Below are positions 19,299 through 29,714 of a DNA stretch of 43,121 nt, piece by piece; position 1 is the first letter of the stretch, and each line of letters starts with the position of its first letter. The DNA comes from Zychaea mexicana (taxonomy: Eukaryota > Mucoromycota > Mucoromycetes > Mucorales > Lichtheimiaceae), in contig NW_026516879.1 in NCBI RefSeq assembly GCF_025766255.1, forward strand, positions 1 through 43,121, given 5' to 3'. The notes under the pieces were generated by a model. The model had not been told where the DNA came from. It was given only the letters and a program-made list of their open reading frames with translations, and did not search any database. A program made the translations under genes and the position numbers.

Positions 19299-21371
19299 AT
19301 GTCTGAAATCCAATCCAACCACTCTGACCCTATCACTGACGGCCAAGGTCCAGGCAACGAACAAGCAAACCAACCGACCCAAGGCATGCAAGACCACCAA
19401 GGAGGCGAGTCGCATGAAGATGTTGTCATGGGCGACCCTCTTCTCGCCAATCAGGAACAATCATCCAGCAATAGCAGCCCGGAACAAGTCCGCGAAACTG
19501 CCGAGGTGTCCAATAGCAATGGTGGATCGAGTGTGCAAGCCACGCAACAGCAGGAATATCTCCGCCAACCCTCATCCGAGGAGGTGGATCACTTACTGCG
19601 CCAACGAGTAGACGCCGCATATGCCAAATTGGTGTATGCATTGACAAACGAGCCAACGAATAAGGAACTGGGCGACCATGCACAGGCGGAGCTGGACCGA
19701 GCGGTGACAGCCCAACAGTCCTTCGAGAAGGCTACAAGAACAAGGATGGCAATGCATCAAGTTGCAACCCAACAAGAATCGGAGGCGGTCAAGAGCAAGA
19801 AACAAACGCTTATGCCCAAGGACTTGCCGGCCTTCCAACTCCGCGGTGGACCCCTGCGGGACAAGAACAAGAAAGTCCATGAATCTGTCAAGGCATTTTT
19901 GAACACATTCGAAGTTCAGCTGAAAGCGCACGGACTACCAATCGAGGAACACTGGGAAAGGCTATTTTGGCTTACGTGCGACGACTTGCAACGGTCGTGG
20001 TTTGCCCGAACACTGGCAGACCGGAACTACACTTGGCATCAAGTACGATCCCAGTTAGAAAAGGCGTTTGGTAACCCTTTCTATGTTTGGAAAAAACGGT
20101 ACGAAGCACGCAGCATGCGCCAGAAGAAGGGCGAGCAAATCCGCTTGTACACCGAGCGTTTCCAGGAGGTTGCGTTTGATGCCGGGCTCGAGGATGGCGA
20201 GGAGCTAGTATGGAATTACGTTTCGTCCTTGGTCAAGACCATCCGTGAACGAGCATGGCAGGTTATTACCAATGACTACGGGTTGAAACAGCCCAACAAC
20301 CTTTCACAGGTTGCCCAGCTTATCATGACAAGCATTGGGGAAAATAATGAAGCCGAATCTGATTCGTCGTCGTCCGATGATGAAAAGGTCAAGGTCCAAC
20401 ACCCACGCAAGCGCGGCCACAAGGGTAATAAATCGTTGCACATGGCTCATGGTCTCCACCAGGACAGCAGCAAACGGTTCAAGAAAGGCAATTGCCGCCT
20501 TCATCCCAAAGGCAATCACAATGAGAGAGACTGCGATCTTCTCAAAACGTTGATCAACCGCAAAGGTCCAGGTTTCACAGGCAACAACAACAACAACAGC
20601 GCCAGTAATAACACAACCAACCTATGCCGGTATTGCAAGAAGGTGCCGTACACACCAGGCCACAAGTGCCAGGAATTTTTCTTGGTCAAGGGCAAGCAAC
20701 AGCAACATCAACAACAACCGGTTTTGAAGAACCGAGCTACCTGCATCGAAACGGCGGAGATCGAAGATGCAAACGAGGAAGAAGGGTACAAGCTCAACGT
20801 AGATATGGCCCAGCTAGATTTACAATGTAAGACACATTTAAACAACAGAAGTTCCTCACAATCACAGGCACAAACTGACTCTATTATCTTACCCATGCTT
20901 TTACAGAAGAACAAGCATCTGGCCCTACTTGATACTGGAGCGAACGCATCCTATATAGACATCAACTTAGCCAAAAAATATAATTTTGTCATAAATAAAA
21001 GTCAGTCCACCGAACCTGTTAAACTTGCTTCAAAAAACAAAACTGCTCCCATATATGGAATTGTGAAGAACGTTCCAATTGTCTACGGTACCAAAGAACT
21101 TACACATAGTTTCTATGTCATGGAACTTGCAGATGAAAATTTACCCATCTCAGTAGGCATGAATCTTGCTCCTAAACTTGGTATTGGTATCACCGGTCTA
21201 GAGCACAACTTCCCGACTTCTGCGTATGCACAACAGGAAGAAAAGGAAACAGTTGTTAATGATGCACCCGAACCAAATAACTCACCAGCAGGAACAGTTC
21301 ATGCAGGCAATTCAGCCTTATCTCGACGCCAACGCAAATATTCCCCCAACAGCGTTATGTACTCTGCCTGA
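19299..21371 (+). CDS. Gag-protease polyprotein of the LTR retrotransposon, 690 aa
   Basis: The start is the ATG at 19299, 55 bp after the LTR. The first ~190 residues are Gln/Asn/Ser-rich. Residues ~195-345 match a retrotransposon gag domain (FLNTFEVQLKAHGLPIEEHW; KAFGNPFYVWKKRYEARSMR). Two Cys/His knuckle-like motifs follow (CRLHPKGNHNERDC; CRYCKKVPYTPGHKC). The aspartic protease active site is LLDTGANASYID with D545. Gag would package the RNA and the protease would mature the polyprotein. The frame overlaps the RT frame by 146 bp, with RT in another frame, so a frameshift is needed near 21290 unless it is a mutation. Confidence 0.9.
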   Translation: MSEIQSNHSDPITDGQGPGNEQANQPTQGMQDHQGGESHEDVVMGDPLLANQEQSSSNSSPEQVRETAEVSNSNGGSSVQATQQQEYLRQPSSEEVDHLLRQRVDAAYAKLVYALTNEPTNKELGDHAQAELDRAVTAQQSFEKATRTRMAMHQVATQQESEAVKSKKQTLMPKDLPAFQLRGGPLRDKNKKVHESVKAFLNTFEVQLKAHGLPIEEHWERLFWLTCDDLQRSWFARTLADRNYTWHQVRSQLEKAFGNPFYVWKKRYEARSMRQKKGEQIRLYTERFQEVAFDAGLEDGEELVWNYVSSLVKTIRERAWQVITNDYGLKQPNNLSQVAQLIMTSIGENNEAESDSSSSDDEKVKVQHPRKRGHKGNKSLHMAHGLHQDSSKRFKKGNCRLHPKGNHNERDCDLLKTLINRKGPGFTGNNNNNSASNNTTNLCRYCKKVPYTPGHKCQEFFLVKGKQQQHQQQPVLKNRATCIETAEIEDANEEEGYKLNVDMAQLDLQCKTHLNNRSSSQSQAQTDSIILPMLLQKNKHLALLDTGANASYIDINLAKKYNFVINKSQSTEPVKLASKNKTAPIYGIVKNVPIVYGTKELTHSFYVMELADENLPISVGMNLAPKLGIGITGLEHNFPTSAYAQQEEKETVVNDAPEPNNSPAGTVHAGNSALSRRQRKYSPNSVMYSA

Positions 21372-23037
21372 AGCAGAAGTACGACTTGATATGCCAGAAG
21401 GATTGACATCTTGGCGTCGGCAGTATGATTTACCGATTGCACATACACAAACTGTGCGAGACACTATTAATACATGGTTAGAGAATGGAACTATAGTTCA
21501 AGCACCAGCTAACACTGGATGGAATAGCCCATTCACTCTCGCACCCAAGAAAGATGAATTCGGTAATTATACGAATGACAAACGTCGAGTCTGCCTTGAC
21601 ACTCGTCATATAAATAAACACTTGCAAAACATGGAACGTTATGAAATACCTTTGTGTCGGGATATTTTCTCGCGGTTACACAAGGCCAAGGTAATGACCA
21701 CCATCGACATAACGTCTGCCTACAACAGATTACCCATCTATGAACCGCACAGACCTATCACATCCTTCACCTTCGATGGTGTACAATACATGCATCGCGG
21801 ATGTTGCTTCGGAATCCGTCACATCTCATTTGTTTTCCAAAAATGCATGGCTACCTTATTTCAAGGGATGCAGGATCACGTGAGTAACTTCATTGATGAT
21901 ATCATCATATACTCAGACTCAATGGAGGAACACGCTAAACATGTGGCAGCGGTCATCGATAAACTCACCAAGGTCAACCTAGGGATCAGCATCAAAAAAT
22001 CCCACTTTGCACAAACAAGTGTCTATTTGCTTGGCTTTTGCGTTTCTGACCACGGCATCACCTTAGATACAAGGAAGGTCACCAACGTACAGCAAATAGA
22101 GCGACCTCGTACAGGTAAACAACTTCAAAGTTTCTTGGGAGTTATAGGATACCTCCGGGACCATATTCCTAGAGTGTCCACCATCACAGCTCCATTGGAT
22201 AAGCTACGCAATGAAACCTCTTTAGAGCACGTCTGGACAGACGAACAGGAAAACGCATTCCTCACACTTAAAAAGATCATCACACGCTTACCAATTATTC
22301 GCTATCTGGATTTGTGCCATCCATTCCAAGTTGCCACCGATGCATCTAACTCTGGTATTGCTGCCTGCCTATACCAAGTAATCAATGGAGAGACTCGCCA
22401 TATCGCATTCATGGCACGCGCTTTATCCAAATCCGAGCGGAACTGGAGTACTACAAAAAGAGAGCTAGGAGCCGTAATATTTGCATTACGCAAATTCCAT
22501 AAATATCTTTGGGGAAACCACTTCACCCTGTACACGGACCACAAAGCTCTTATGTATCTGCATACACAAAAAATCGCCAATCCTATGATGATCAACTGGT
22601 TGGATACATTGCTTGAATATAATTTCGACATCGTTCATCTACCCAGTCTGGATAACATCCTCCCCAATCGACTTTCTCGCCTTTTTCATACTGAGAAAGA
22701 GCTGGAAGGGGGTAATGCACCACGCATAAGAAAAAACCGACATTTATACAACCGTCGAGCGTATACAAGTGCTGATTTACAGGAAATGCTAGTACCACCA
22801 GAAAACGAACGCGAAGATTTACTACTGACAGCACATTCCTTCGGCCATTTTGGTTCAGAAGCAATGACTGCGCGACTGCATGAGGACGGTATACACTGGC
22901 CTGCTATAAATAAAGACGCGGTCGAAATCGTTCGGAAATGTTCAGAGTGTCAAAAGTACAATATTGTAAAAAAGGGTTATCACCCTCTTCGCCCTATTTA
23001 TGCGTACCTTCTAGGTGACCACTGGGCATTGATTTAG
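21226..23037 (+). CDS. reverse transcriptase-RNase H and integrase zinc finger, 603-aa frame
   Basis: RT motifs are in order: RRVCLDTRHINKHL, TTIDITSAYNRLPI, and the catalytic FIDDIIIYSDS at residues 222-225 and after. RNase H follows with VATDASNSGIAACLYQ, a TKRELGAVIFALRKF motif and LYTDHKAL. An HHCC integrase finger comes next (HSFGHFGSEAM ... CSECQKYN). True coding probably begins around residue 20 (EQFMQAIQPYLDANANIP), after a switch from the Gag frame. It ends early at HWALI because of a 1-nt loss near 23027; integrase continues in the frame starting at 23028. Confidence 0.9.
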   Translation: MHNRKKRKQLLMMHPNQITHQQEQFMQAIQPYLDANANIPPTALCTLPEAEVRLDMPEGLTSWRRQYDLPIAHTQTVRDTINTWLENGTIVQAPANTGWNSPFTLAPKKDEFGNYTNDKRRVCLDTRHINKHLQNMERYEIPLCRDIFSRLHKAKVMTTIDITSAYNRLPIYEPHRPITSFTFDGVQYMHRGCCFGIRHISFVFQKCMATLFQGMQDHVSNFIDDIIIYSDSMEEHAKHVAAVIDKLTKVNLGISIKKSHFAQTSVYLLGFCVSDHGITLDTRKVTNVQQIERPRTGKQLQSFLGVIGYLRDHIPRVSTITAPLDKLRNETSLEHVWTDEQENAFLTLKKIITRLPIIRYLDLCHPFQVATDASNSGIAACLYQVINGETRHIAFMARALSKSERNWSTTKRELGAVIFALRKFHKYLWGNHFTLYTDHKALMYLHTQKIANPMMINWLDTLLEYNFDIVHLPSLDNILPNRLSRLFHTEKELEGGNAPRIRKNRHLYNRRAYTSADLQEMLVPPENEREDLLLTAHSFGHFGSEAMTARLHEDGIHWPAINKDAVEIVRKCSECQKYNIVKKGYHPLRPIYAYLLGDHWALI

Positions 23038-24227
23038 CTGGTCCGTTAGAGACAAGCAATCGAAATAATAATTATTTACTAGTCATGGTCGACGTCTGCA
23101 CACGTTTCACTGTTCTACGCGCCATTCCCGACAAAACACAAGAAACCATTACGAGCGTCGTTGTCGACGTATTCTGTAACTATGGCTTTCCGCGGTTTTT
23201 GCAATCTGATCATGGTACGGAATTCGTGAACCAACTGATGAAAACGATGGAAGAGAAAGCAGGGTTCTCTCATCGCCTAGTCACGAAGTTTCACCCTAGA
23301 GCCAATGGCTTAGCCGAACGCCACGTACAAACAGCGGTCAACATGCTACGCAAAATGATCAAAGGCGCTATACGTGATTGGGATATGTACGTCCCGGTGT
23401 CACAACTCACCATCAACGCCAAACTAACAGAGCTACATGGGTCCTCACCTTACACTCTAATGTTTGCACGAGCAATGAATGGTTTTGAAAATTATGCCAA
23501 CGATGATGTTCTGAGGCCAATGACAAATGATGAGCTATTAGGACGCATTGAAGAAATGGCAGGTGTTGTATTCCCAGCTATCGCTGAAAGAGTACAAGCC
23601 AAAAACAACTTAAAGAAGGGCAAGTTTGACAAAAAGTACAGATTAGTAAAATTTCCCACGCACAGCAAAGTGATGATTAGGGATATGAAACGCGGTGGGA
23701 AATTAGCTCCAGCTTATGAAGGACCATACACCGTAGTCAGGGAAACAAAAGGCGGATCATACGTTCTTATGGATGAACAAGGACTTTTAATGCCTAGAGA
23801 CTTTCCTCCTTCACAACTCAAGTTAATTTCCGAAGACGAAATTGTTTCACTTGATGATATACGCCAAGAAGGAAAAAATTGGTACACTGTTCAAGCAGTA
23901 GTAGACCACAAAGAACTGTCAGGTGGAAATTACCTATACAGAATTCGATGGGAAGGCTATGATGAAAAAGATGACAGCTGGCTCCCTCCTGATAAGTTCA
24001 GTAGCCCACAGCGCATAGCTGAGTACTGGACGCGGCTTGGTACTGTTACACCAACAATGCAGAACAAAGCAATAACTGCTTCTGCACAACCATCCAAACG
24101 ATCCGCACGATCGACACGATCCACATCGAAACGTGGTACTGCAACGCGGCCCTCAACGTCTACACGTCCATCACGTCAAAGCAAACGCTTAAAAGCTCGC
24201 CGTTATGAAGTTTTAAACTTCCATTAG
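23028..24227 (+). CDS. integrase catalytic core plus C-terminal chromodomain (frameshifted from RT)
   Basis: The frame is open from IDLAGPLE at 23028 to the stop at 24225-24227; an ATG at 23085 is internal. The DDE triad is D in IDLAG (GAT 23031-23033), D in QSDHGTEF and E in NGLAERH. Near 23878-24030 a chromodomain is clear (YRIRWEGYDEKDDSWLPP), which places the element among chromoviruses and would steer integration through chromatin binding. A very basic Ser/Thr/Arg tail follows (KRSARSTRSTSKRG). The single-base shift separating RT from the first catalytic aspartate makes a functional fusion unlikely without frameshifting. Confidence 0.9.
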   Translation: MDLAGPLETSNRNNNYLLVMVDVCTRFTVLRAIPDKTQETITSVVVDVFCNYGFPRFLQSDHGTEFVNQLMKTMEEKAGFSHRLVTKFHPRANGLAERHVQTAVNMLRKMIKGAIRDWDMYVPVSQLTINAKLTELHGSSPYTLMFARAMNGFENYANDDVLRPMTNDELLGRIEEMAGVVFPAIAERVQAKNNLKKGKFDKKYRLVKFPTHSKVMIRDMKRGGKLAPAYEGPYTVVRETKGGSYVLMDEQGLLMPRDFPPSQLKLISEDEIVSLDDIRQEGKNWYTVQAVVDHKELSGGNYLYRIRWEGYDEKDDSWLPPDKFSSPQRIAEYWTRLGTVTPTMQNKAITASAQPSKRSARSTRSTSKRGTATRPSTSTRPSRQSKRLKARRYEVLNFH

Positions 24228-24256
24228 TTCTCAAGACAAACGGTTATAATCTAACC

Positions 24257-24269
24257 TGGAAGGGGGTAA
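24257..24269 (+). promoter_or_regulatory. polypurine tract
   Basis: GGAAGGGGGTAA directly precedes the 3' LTR, the standard position for plus-strand priming. Confidence 0.85.
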
Positions 24270-24881
24270 TGTGGTAAACCACACTACTTGAGATTGATCC
24301 GGACAACTCACCCCACTCCGCCGTCTTCGTAACCATTAGAACGCAGTAGAGAGAACACCACACACACGGATGAATCAATTATTACATAATTAGCACCATA
24401 TCGATAATCTCTCAAACATGGATTACCAATAGAGAATAACTCAGGACCAACCATTGTATACACATTGTCCTATTCTCGAGTTAGTCAGCACTTCCTTTGA
24501 ATCTAGCTTATCTGAGTTAAGCGAAGTGTACCTGTCAAAGAGCGGATACCAAGTCCAGCACTGACAAAGGTGAGACTTCGCCAAACAAGGAACACACTGA
24601 TCACGGCAAAGATGACTCTTTACAATCGGAAGACAACGTCCATTATCATGGCCGACAAACTCAACCTTCCCATCCTTCTTCATCTTTGAAACATCCGAAA
24701 TCCGGCATGTCCGCGATCCATTCATCAGTTCATCCAAACGGAAGTCTAGACACCATCTTCAACAGTATATAAAGGGTTGTGAATTCATTCAATAAAAATG
24801 ATCGGATATTTGACTCTCACTGTATTTTCATATTATCTCTTATTCAATCTTTTACTCTATCCACAACCCACGTTTATCACA
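24270..24881 (+). repeat. 3' LTR
   Basis: 612 bp, same ends and, as far as I can read, the same sequence as the 5' LTR. It is followed by GTTGT, the target-site duplication. Confidence 0.95.
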
Positions 24882-24886
24882 GTTGT

Positions 24887-25036
24887 GGTTGATGAGACAG
24901 GAGACTTCGATGCCGGTAGAACAGAAAGGTATGCCGAGATAGTTAAACCAGGCAACCTGTTCAATGCTCTCTCCATAGAGACGGCAGTTGGTGCTGGGGT
25001 CGCCGTTGACGATTTGGCATTTGCCGGGATGCCTTT
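24887..25036 (-). pseudogene. LINE RT fragment, copy B, proximal part
   Basis: This minus-strand frame encodes the same KCQIVNGDPSTNCRLYGESI and WFNYLGIPFCSTGIE stretch as copy A. It is cut after the codons for LINHN by the LTR retrotransposon. Confidence 0.65.
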
Positions 25037-25548
25037 CCCGTTTTTTGCACGACCGCTTTTTGTAGGCCTTCAGTTTTTGCAGCAAACTTTGGATAAATCC
25101 CATTTTTCACTAATAAAAATTGCTTTTTGCAGTTTGCAGGTCAAAAAAGGTGCCCTGCAAATTCCCACTAAGCATATACACCGATTATTTTATCCGACCA
25201 TCTATATATTCTTATCAGCTATCTGAGATAAAAAATTTAATATCAAGATGTTCTATTGAATTCTTATTACTGTATCTCATTGGTTTGATCTTTGGTAAAC
25301 TTTATGTAATCAGCCTTTGGTGGCATTAAGGATAGTAGAAAACGGGGAAGAGAAAGGAATAAACAAACTGGGTCGGTCTCAGTACTATATTTCTCAGTTA
25401 CTACAGTAACCCTGTCATTGGTGTATAATTAATGACAGCTCACGGCTTTAAATTTTGCCCTGTGTAACGCGTTCGTATTTTGCAGCCTCTCGCTTTTTGC
25501 AGCCTAATCTCCCGAAATCCCATGGCTGCAAAAAACGGGGGTTGACTG
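25037..25548. mobile_element. pogo-like TIR element, copy B
   Basis: This is the reverse complement of the copy-A element. The intact end GGGGGTTGACTG lies against TA at 25549-25550, and the other end is truncated at the LINE junction. It is the same 512 bp long as in A. Confidence 0.6.
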
Positions 25549-25550
25549 TA

Positions 25551-27080
25551 AAGGTCTTAAGCGTCATATCAACAATCAATAAAAAAATAAGATGTTATAT
25601 AGCCTAGTGCTGTGACATCTAGCCTTCATATCAAAAAGTTACTTTGGTGTTAGTGGTAGCTCAAGGCGCCATAATGTTCATTTACAGGCATGACAAAATC
25701 CCCCCTATGCCAAAGATCACGTTTGTGTTCACGTTCAAAATCTCAATGAACACTCAATGTTACTTTTACTGCCCGTAAGTTATGTGCAAAATTACTATCA
25801 TGGCGTGTCTTGGTGGCGTCTTTCATGCATGACAAGTTTTGTTTTTCTTACATACATTTCAATCGTTCCATGGGGTTTGTCTTTCTTCTTCCATTATATA
25901 TAATTTTCAATCATCCCTCCATACTCAGCGAACAATTACCTATTACCTTTTCCTTCCATCCTCATAAGCTGTCTACATTCTCTTGACATCATGTTACAAG
26001 AGGGTAATGTAGAGAATACATAGGAGCTTCTCTTACGTGGAGCCTATTTCGTCAGCACTAAATATTCACATGTGCAGGACTATTTAAAAACAATGCATCC
26101 AGCAAAAAAGAGCAACCAAACCCAGCTGGGTGACTAATCAATGAAACAGTATATACAATAAACTAGTGTTGTCAATGGGCTAATCCGGTGAAGCTGTTGC
26201 CTAACAACGCGTAAGCTTATCTCTACTCATCTTTTTTTCTTGCGTTGTTGCTATTGAAACTACATACTATATCATTATCCCGGAATATACACACCAATAT
26301 CATTTCGCCTACAAAACACGACATAATAATAGACATACGCTTTTCTAAGTGTACGAAGACAAAATCATATGTACACGGAAAATATGATATTAAAAGTGCT
26401 GTTTTACTAATGCTAAATGTATGGATACAAGAGCTTTTTTTGCGAAGCCGAATTAGCTGTTGTGTGCTATGATTTTCATCGTCCTTTCGGCATCTTCCGC
26501 TGGAAGATGCACTGCATAAGAAGCGGCCCCCTTGTTCAATTTTTGTTACCGATAATGATATGAGCACGGACCACGCAACGTTCCTCGTTTCTGCCATTGT
26601 TTATACACGAAGGATGCAAGTATCTCTGAGTCTCCACATCGCTGGATTACTTCTTGGGATTACTAAACTCTCAAGACTTGTTATGTGCGTATCCTATTCT
26701 ACTACATACAGTAATACCTTTTTCGTTTCGGACTTTACACTGCATTTTACATGATATCGCATAATCCGTGCTTTCCTCTCTATAGAAAGGCATACCGTCA
26801 TTTCAATTATATCGGTAATATCCTTTTCTTAAAGAAAAAGATTACAAAAGATAACACGAGACCGGTTGGTTGAAGGATAGTAATATACAACGAGGATACA
26901 AAAATATGGTGACCCGTATTTTTTCTTTGTAAAAAATAAACAGTTGCTTTACTGTATGTAGTGGTGCAAAAAAGAAAAAGAGATAGAATACCACTAAGCA
27001 TGTTTCACTACAACAGGTATAGAAATAAAAAGTTACAAAATAGAGTTACTCATGTAAAGAGAACAAGTGTGATGCGGAGT
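25551..27080. repeat. conserved noncoding part of module, copy B
   Basis: Reverse complement of 14621-16144 with scattered substitutions. A 124-aa frame at 26223-26597 (minus) is open. I see no recognised domain and no RNA gene. Confidence 0.5.
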
Positions 27081-27525
27081 GTGTGTGTGTTGTTGTTGTT
27101 TGCGTTGTTGTGTGTGTGTGTGTGTGTGTGTGTGCGTTGTGTGTGCGTTGCGTGCTGTGTGCGTGAGTGTGTGCGTGTGCGTTGTTCGCGTTGTGTGCGT
27201 GTTGTGTTTTGTGCGCGTTGTTCGCGTTGTGTGCGTTGCGTGTGCGTTGCGTGCTGTGTGCGTGAGTGTGTGTGTGTGCGTTGTTCGCGTTGTGTGCGTT
27301 GCGTGTGCGTTGCGTGCTGTGTGCGTGAGTGTGTGCGTGTGCGTTGTTCGCGTTGTGTGCGTGTTGTGTTTTGTGCGCGTTGTTCGCGTTGTGTGCGTTG
27401 CGTGTGCGTTGCGTGCTGTGTGCATGAGTGTGTGCGTGTGCGTTGTTCGCGTTGTGTGCGTTGCGTGTGCGTTGCGTGCTGTGTGCGTGAGTGTGTGTGT
27501 GTGTGTGCGTGCATTGCGCGCTGTT
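27080..27525. repeat. GT-rich microsatellite with expanded higher-order units, copy B
   Basis: The unit around TTGCGTGCTGTGTGCGTGAG occurs five times, against two in A and about two in C, so the block is ~445 bp against ~285 and ~245. Reading frames here are repeat artefacts. Confidence 0.95.
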
Positions 27526-27535
27526 TATGACATTG

Positions 27536-28708
27536 CTAGATGTTGTTCGTTTTTGATTTTTTCAGGGTAGGAATGGTGAATGCAGGGGGTATTTCGAGAG
27601 CTGATGGTGAATTAAGTGTAAAAACTGATTGTTTGGCATTCTTGGCCTGGGCACGTTGATGTTTCTTGAATGCTTTGATAGTGCTCTTGGTGATTGCCTA
27701 TTATAGACAATTGTGTATGTCAGTGGCTATAATATCAATGTTAAATTGACCTTGCAAAGTACATATACAGTGAACCCCCGCTTTTTGCACCCCCGTTTAT
27801 TGCAGATCCCCACTTATTGCAACTTTTTTGAGCAGATTCCCGCTCAACACTTAGTAAAATTGCAGATTCCTCGGTTTTTGCAGATTGCAACTTGGAAATC
27901 GGGACCTGCAATTTCCTGCTTCAGCCTTATATATTGTATATTAATCTCAAACTTCAGAGACAGTGAGACTCGAAACCAGTGACAAAAGAGATACACTATT
28001 TTATTCTATTATTTAAGAGCTTTTAAACTAAATAAGGAAAGATGTGATTGCCAGCTTATCGATCCCACTTGTGTAACATATTCACATTTTGCAGTTCCTC
28101 AGATTTTGCAACTTTTTTGACGGTATTCCCGCTGTTGCAAAAAGCGGGGGTTCACTGTAAGACAACATACCTTCACTTGTAATGTCAGCTTCATCAACGG
28201 GAAAAGCTGTGCCGAAATCATGTCTGCTTTTTGCGGGAGTTGGTATTCATTGCTAGACATCAAACGGCAGATGTATCCTTTCGGACAATCAAGCACTTGG
28301 GCTTGGACGCGTGTGCCTGAATTAGAAAGTATTAACGATCTGGCTGGATGATTAAGAAAATTTGTAGAATTGACAACTTACTGTTTGCATTCAGAGCACT
28401 TATTCTCAACGTACGGGCAAGCGATTCTGCATGGTTACCCTTCGTGAGTGCTCGATGAAGAATGTCCTTCATGACCTTTGGGACATGCAGTTGTCGCTCC
28501 ACGATTTCCTTTTTAGAAATGCCACCAACATCATCTTTACCGCATTCACTAACGGCGAAATCAAGACCGTCGTTTATAACGAGGAAGTCTGGTCTGATCG
28601 ACGACGTTTGTTCTTCAAGTGGTTTCTTGCCGCTGACTTTTCTGTCACTGTTGACGCGTACTAATGTTGATTGGCATGTACGATCACTATTAATTTGTAT
28701 AAGCCATC
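27536..28708 (-). pseudogene. nuclease-like gene, C-terminal exons, copy B (best preserved 3' half)
   Basis: Exons on the minus strand are 28382-28708, 28171-28316 and 27536-27697. All three join in frame and end at TAG 27536-27538. The motif RPDFLVINDGLDFAVGECGK is followed by KVMKDILHRAL and RVQAQVLDCPKGYICRLMSS. The last exon encodes KHQRAQAKNAKQSVFTLNSP and a basic tail, intact only here because A and C lack one base. The second intron has absorbed a 390-bp element (27768-28157). The half is intact, but it is separated from the N-terminal half by the AT-rich element and a pogo-like insertion. Nuclease function is inferred from the motif only. Confidence 0.65.
27768..28157. mobile_element. 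390-bp pogo-like MITE, TA target
   Basis: The termini CAGTGAACCCCCGCTTTTTG and its reverse complement lie between TA duplications (27766-27767, 28158-28159). Copies A and C have the empty site (reverse complement of TTATATGTACTTTG). The ends are built of tandem sub-repeats of CCCCGTTTATTGCA type. There is no transposase. It lies in an intron of the nuclease-like gene. Confidence 0.9.
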
Positions 28709-28900
28709 CTGATTAGTGTAATGTAAAGAAACGAAAAACATATTCACGATTGTTTATCATTTCACTAAAGAAAATCATCGCAACTTGGCCCTTCCTCGTG
28801 TTAAAAGTATACAAACGGTAAGATATTACGCTACTAAGTATTGAGCAATACTTTTAAACCTGCATGAAAATAAGGGCCATGCTGCGATAATCAATCTGTA

Positions 28901-29495
28901 CAGTCGACCCCCGTTAACGTCCACCCCAATAACGTCAACCCCCGATAGCGTCAACTGATTCGCTGGTACCCTTTCAAATTTAGCAGTGAAAAACTTCAAC
29001 TTCTACATAAGGTCAACTTCAACACCTTCAGGAGGGTTGACTAGTTATCGAGGGTGAAACTTGTCCAATTAGATTACATTAACTGGGACTGTGGTACAAA
29101 ATAATTTGTCAAAGAGGCTTGCTTAGAAGCATTCACAACGGTATCATGTAGATCTTGCTCTTCATTTACAATATCGAGAAATGTGTTGATGTTGGTAACT
29201 TTGTCTTTAGCAGTAAATACTCTTCTTTTTTGCAGAACTGGCTCTTCGTCAACATCTGTGGTGTCATCATCTTCAGCAACTGCCGTCACTGTTTGAACAA
29301 TCTCACTATCTGTGAGAGAAAAGAGATACGAATCGCGCTCATAAGTTATTTATAATGGCGGGAAGCGGTGATTCATTTAGTGTCTGCAAGGATAAACATT
29401 TTGCCTAATCTCGCTACTCCCGGTAGTCGTCAACCCTCGATATAGTCAACACTTTTGCAGGTACCCTGAGGGTTGACGTTAACGGGGGTCGACTG
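28901..29495. mobile_element. 595-bp pogo/Tigger-like deletion derivative, TA target
   Basis: The ends CAGTCGACCCCCGTTAACGT and its inverse are flanked by TA (28899-28900, 29496-29497). The empty site CAATCTGTAGTAAAATG is read in A and C (reverse strand). Secondary copies of the GTCAACCC motif lie inside both ends. TIR type and TA target fit the Fot1/pogo/Tigger group. Confidence 0.92.
29074..29289 (-). pseudogene. remnant C-terminus of a pogo/Tigger-type transposase
   Basis: This 71-aa frame reads acidic (EDDDTTDVDEE), then a helical stretch (VTNINTFLDIVNEEQDL) and ends ASLTNYFVPQSQLM. Acidic linkers and short F/Y-rich tails are usual at the C-terminus of Tigger-like transposases. The rest of the gene is absent, so the element is a probable internal-deletion derivative. 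Confidence 0.45.
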
Positions 29496-29714
29496 TAGTA
29501 AAATGAGAGAAGTCGAATGGTGAACCAAAAATTGATACTTTACCGGGCTACCACACCCAAGGAGGATGTTTACTAGTTGAAGTTTTTCATCTAAACTAAG
29601 GTCAACAAAATATTCAAGGTTTATAAAAATTCCTCATGTTTACAAAATTATTATATTTTTTAAAATTGAATATAAAAAAAATGGAATTTTAATTAAATAT
29701 AAAAATATATTACA

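Larger units (their letters stand above)
18632..24881 (+). mobile_element. Ty3/gypsy chromovirus LTR retrotransposon, 6250 bp
   Basis: Two 612-bp LTRs that I see as identical flank gag-protease, RT-RNase H and integrase-chromodomain regions. The 5-bp target-site duplication is GTTGT (18627-18631 and 24882-24886). The uninterrupted target is visible in copy A as the reverse complement of CATCAACCACAACGCC. It inserted within the LINE fragment of copy B. Identical LTRs imply a very recent insertion, although the pol frames are shifted twice. Confidence 0.97.
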
